From the NCBI RefSeq assembly GCF_900095825.1, contig NZ_LT608315.1, forward strand, positions 1,045,873-1,109,872: a stretch of 64,000 bases of DNA. The letters run 5' to 3'. The stretch's first letter is position 1; every line of letters starts with the position of its first letter. Of the stretch, positions 61,874 to 64,000 are shown piece after piece. Both the position numbers and the translations under genes were made by a program. The notes beneath the pieces were generated by a model. The model searched no databases and was not told where the DNA came from. It saw only the letters and a list, made by a program, of their open reading frames with translations. The stretch comes from Acidaminococcus massiliensis (GTDB taxonomy: Bacteria > Bacillota > Negativicutes > Acidaminococcales > Acidaminococcaceae).

Positions 61874-63208
61874 ATGACAATCGAAAAACAACACACCCTG
61901 AAACAGGCTGCTTCCTGTGACGGCATCGGCCTCCATTCCGGAAAACTGGTGGAAATGACCTTGCGTCCGGCACCGGTGGATACGGGCATTGTCTTTGTGC
62001 GTACAGATTTGGAAGGCCATCCCCAGGTCCATGCAGTGGCGTCCAACATTACGGCCACCACCCGGGCCACTACCCTGACGGAAAACGGGGCCAGCGTCAC
62101 TACCATCGAACATCTGATGGCCGCCCTGGCCATCCTGAAGATCGACAACTGCTATGTGGAAATGTCTGCTGCTGAGCCGCCCGTAGGCGATGGCTCGGCC
62201 CAAGCTTTCATCGATGAGATCCAGAAAGCCGGGATCCAGGAACAGGACGGAGAACGGCAGGTCTACCATGTGGACCGGGCCTTTTCCCATTATGACGGAG
62301 ACCGTTCCATCGTGGTCCTGCCCTATGAGGGATTCCGGATCACCTTTACCTCCATCAATCCCCATCCCCTCTTGGGGACCCAGGTGCTGGATGTAGAGGA
62401 CAAAGGAGACTGCTTCCTGAAGGAAGTGGCAGCCGCCCGGACGGTGGCTTTTGAAGAGGAAATCGCCCAGCTGCGGAAAATGGGACTGGGTCTGGGAGGC
62501 AACCTGGACAATGTGGTGGTCTTCGGCAAGGATAAGGTCCTGTCCAAACTCCGGTTCCCCGATGAGCTGATCCGTCACAAGATCCTGGACGTGATCGGGG
62601 ATATGTACCTGCTGGGTCCCATCCATGCACACATCATCTGTATGAAGAGCGGCCATGCCTTCAACGATAACGTGTCCCGCCAGATCGATGAATACCGGAA
62701 GCTCCATGAATACCATCCCAGACATCAGGCTTCCGTACAACATAAAAGCGAGATAAGGAGTAAGGCTATGATTACTTTAGACATTCAGGAAATCCAAAAA
62801 ATTCTGCCCCACCGGTATCCCATGCTGCTGGTGGACCGGATCATTGAACTGGAACCCATGAAACGGGCTGTGGGCATCAAGAACATTACCATCAATGAAC
62901 CTCAGTTCATCGGGCATTTCCCCGGCAACCCCATCATGCCGGGAGTGCTGCTGATCGAAGCCATGGCCCAAGTGGGCGGTGTCACCCTGTTGTATCCGGA
63001 AGAGAACCGGGGTAAGATCGCCGTCTTCGGGAAAATCGACAAAGTGCGCTTCCGCCGTCCCATCAAACCGGGAGACCAGCTGGTGACTACGGCGATCATT
63101 ACAAAAATCAAAGGCAATATGGGTGTGGCCCACTGTGAAGGCACAGTGGACGGAGAACCGGCCTGTGAAGGAGATTTCTTCTTTGCACTGGCCGAAAATA
63201 AACAATAA
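61874..63208 (+). CDS. lpxC: LpxC deacetylase-FabZ dehydratase fusion
   Basis: 444 residues. Residues 1-298 are LpxC: GIGLHSGKLV, zinc ligand in TTIEHLMAAL, GDGSAQAF, and the C-terminal HKILDVIGD (second His and Asp). Residues 299-444 are a complete FabZ: LPHRYPMLLVDRI, GHFPGNPIMPGVLLIEAMAQ with catalytic His and Glu. Such fusions are standard in Bacteroidetes. Here the FabZ Met (62768) has its own AAGGAG and stops in both other frames just before it, so separate FabZ may also be made. LpxC commits the pathway to lipid A; FabZ competes for the same 3-hydroxyacyl-ACP pool. Confidence 0.93.
   Translation: MTIEKQHTLKQAASCDGIGLHSGKLVEMTLRPAPVDTGIVFVRTDLEGHPQVHAVASNITATTRATTLTENGASVTTIEHLMAALAILKIDNCYVEMSAAEPPVGDGSAQAFIDEIQKAGIQEQDGERQVYHVDRAFSHYDGDRSIVVLPYEGFRITFTSINPHPLLGTQVLDVEDKGDCFLKEVAAARTVAFEEEIAQLRKMGLGLGGNLDNVVVFGKDKVLSKLRFPDELIRHKILDVIGDMYLLGPIHAHIICMKSGHAFNDNVSRQIDEYRKLHEYHPRHQASVQHKSEIRSKAMITLDIQEIQKILPHRYPMLLVDRIIELEPMKRAVGIKNITINEPQFIGHFPGNPIMPGVLLIEAMAQVGGVTLLYPEENRGKIAVFGKIDKVRFRRPIKPGDQLVTTAIITKIKGNMGVAHCEGTVDGEPACEGDFFFALAENKQ
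62755..62770 (+). promoter_or_regulatory. internal ribosome site and ATG of the FabZ half
   Basis: AAGGAG (62755-62760), seven bases, ATG (62768) in the LpxC frame. TAA stops at 62754-62756 (+1 frame) and 62761-62763 (+2 frame) flank it. Confidence 0.6.
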
Positions 63209-63223
63209 AGGTGGAGTGGAACA

Positions 63224-64000
63224 ATGACAGCAGATTCTAGTATGATACATGAGACAGCCATCATTGCACCGGGTGCGGAAATCGGCCCCAACGTGAAAAT
63301 TGGCCCGTACTCTGTCATCGGTGAACATGTCAAGATCGGTGAAGGTACCGTGATCCATCCTCACGTCGTGATCACCGGGCGGACCACCATCGGGAAGAAC
63401 TGCGAATTCTTCCAGGGAGCCAGCATCGGCGAAGTCCCTCAGGACCTGAAATACAAAGGCGAAGATACGGCGACCATCATCGGAGACCATGTGACCATCC
63501 GGGAATGCGCTACCGTCCATCGTGCGGTGGGAGAAGGCAATGAGACTCGGATCGGCAACAATGTGCTGATGATGGCCTATACCCACGTGGCCCATAACTG
63601 CATCGTGGGCAACAACGTGATCATGAGCAATGTGGCCACCCTGGCCGGCCATGTGATCGTGGAAGATCGGGCCGTCATCGGCGGACTTACGGCAGTGCAT
63701 CAGTTCACCAAGATTGGACGGAACTGCATGTGCGGCGGCATGAGCCGGATTTCCCAAGATGTGCCGCCCTTTGTCATTGTGGCCGGCAACCCGGCTTATG
63801 TGGCAGGGCTCAACAGCGTAGGCATCTCCCGGGCAGGGATCCCCATGGAAGTCCGCCGAGAACTGAAGAAAGCCTACAAGATCCTGTACAAGAGAGGGCT
63901 GTCCCTGTCGGATGCCATCGCGACCATGGAACAGGAACTGGACAGCTACGAAGAAGTGGAACATTTCATGCGCTTCCTGCGCACGGTGGAAAGAGGCATC
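63224..64000 (+). CDS. lpxA: UDP-GlcNAc O-acyltransferase LpxA, 3' end outside the window
   Basis: 259 residues are present without a stop; LpxA is usually 255-265 residues, so only a few are lost. Hexapeptide-repeat beta-helix from ETAIIAPGAEIGPNVKIG; catalytic His in MMAYTHVAHNC; GMSRISQDVPPFVIVAGNPA marks the end of the helix, and a helical C-terminal domain follows. First enzyme of lipid A synthesis. GTGGAG precedes the ATG 15 bases after the lpxC-fabZ stop. Confidence 0.95.
   Translation, partial: MTADSSMIHETAIIAPGAEIGPNVKIGPYSVIGEHVKIGEGTVIHPHVVITGRTTIGKNCEFFQGASIGEVPQDLKYKGEDTATIIGDHVTIRECATVHRAVGEGNETRIGNNVLMMAYTHVAHNCIVGNNVIMSNVATLAGHVIVEDRAVIGGLTAVHQFTKIGRNCMCGGMSRISQDVPPFVIVAGNPAYVAGLNSVGISRAGIPMEVRRELKKAYKILYKRGLSLSDAIATMEQELDSYEEVEHFMRFLRTVERGI

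Overview
The window looks like the chromosome of a diderm (LPS-making) Firmicute of the class Negativicutes, most likely an Acidaminococcus- or Phascolarctobacterium-like gut anaerobe. It combines Firmicute hallmarks (T-box leader, dnaX-ybaB-recR-bofA order, BofA and SpoIVB-type S55 proteins, F-ATPase operon followed by murA and an mreB homologue) with a complete outer-membrane inventory (Mla system, TolC, TamB, BamA, Skp/OmpH, LpxD, LpxL, LpxC-FabZ, LpxA). The assignment to family level is inference. No rRNA, CRISPR, IS element or prophage was seen.

1-8.1 kb is a visibly AT-richer block with codon use unlike the rest, probably acquired by transfer. It reads as one six-gene catabolic operon: a histidine-ammonia-lyase-like enzyme without the Ala-Ser-Gly cofactor triad, a sodium:solute symporter, an unrecognised 180-residue protein, a 3-hydroxyacyl-CoA-dehydrogenase-like enzyme, the aconitase X large subunit, and an aconitase X small subunit fused to a second triad-less lyase. 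It ends in a strong bidirectional terminator. I regard it as the best candidate for an undescribed system.

8.1-31.9 kb is GC-rich core genome: a siroheme reductase and RNA methyltransferase (minus strand), a fluoride channel, a phosphoesterase, a UDG-family glycosylase, a Crp/Fnr regulator, T-box-controlled metA with tadA, two tRNA-Ser genes, an FAD-linked oxidase, the SRP RNA, dnaX-ybaB-recR-bofA, a membrane/lipid run (GtrA, lipid kinase, sulfatase-fold transferase, MATE), an EamA/LysR divergent pair, a two-gene CHR transporter, and wecA/tagO-wecB.

31.9-41.9 kb holds the F-type ATP synthase operon I-a-c-b-(delta/alpha)-gamma-beta-epsilon. It has no separate delta gene: the C-terminal half of delta is fused to the front of alpha, and the c subunit carries two carboxylates at the ion site. 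murA and an mreB homologue follow.

41.9-64 kb is cell-envelope biogenesis: an AMIN/phosphodiester-glycosidase protein, a small lipoyl-like secreted protein, an S55 peptidase, mlaEFD (MlaD with a C-terminal barrel), TolC, TamB, BamA, three Skp-like chaperones, then lipid A genes lpxD, a small barrel protein, an LpxL-type acyltransferase, lpxC-fabZ and lpxA (cut by the window end).

Throughout the GC-rich part, intergenic spaces and gene ends carry short degenerate tandem arrays with an exact 7-bp period, each array with its own heptamer. Two of them are translated as the C-terminal tails of genes.
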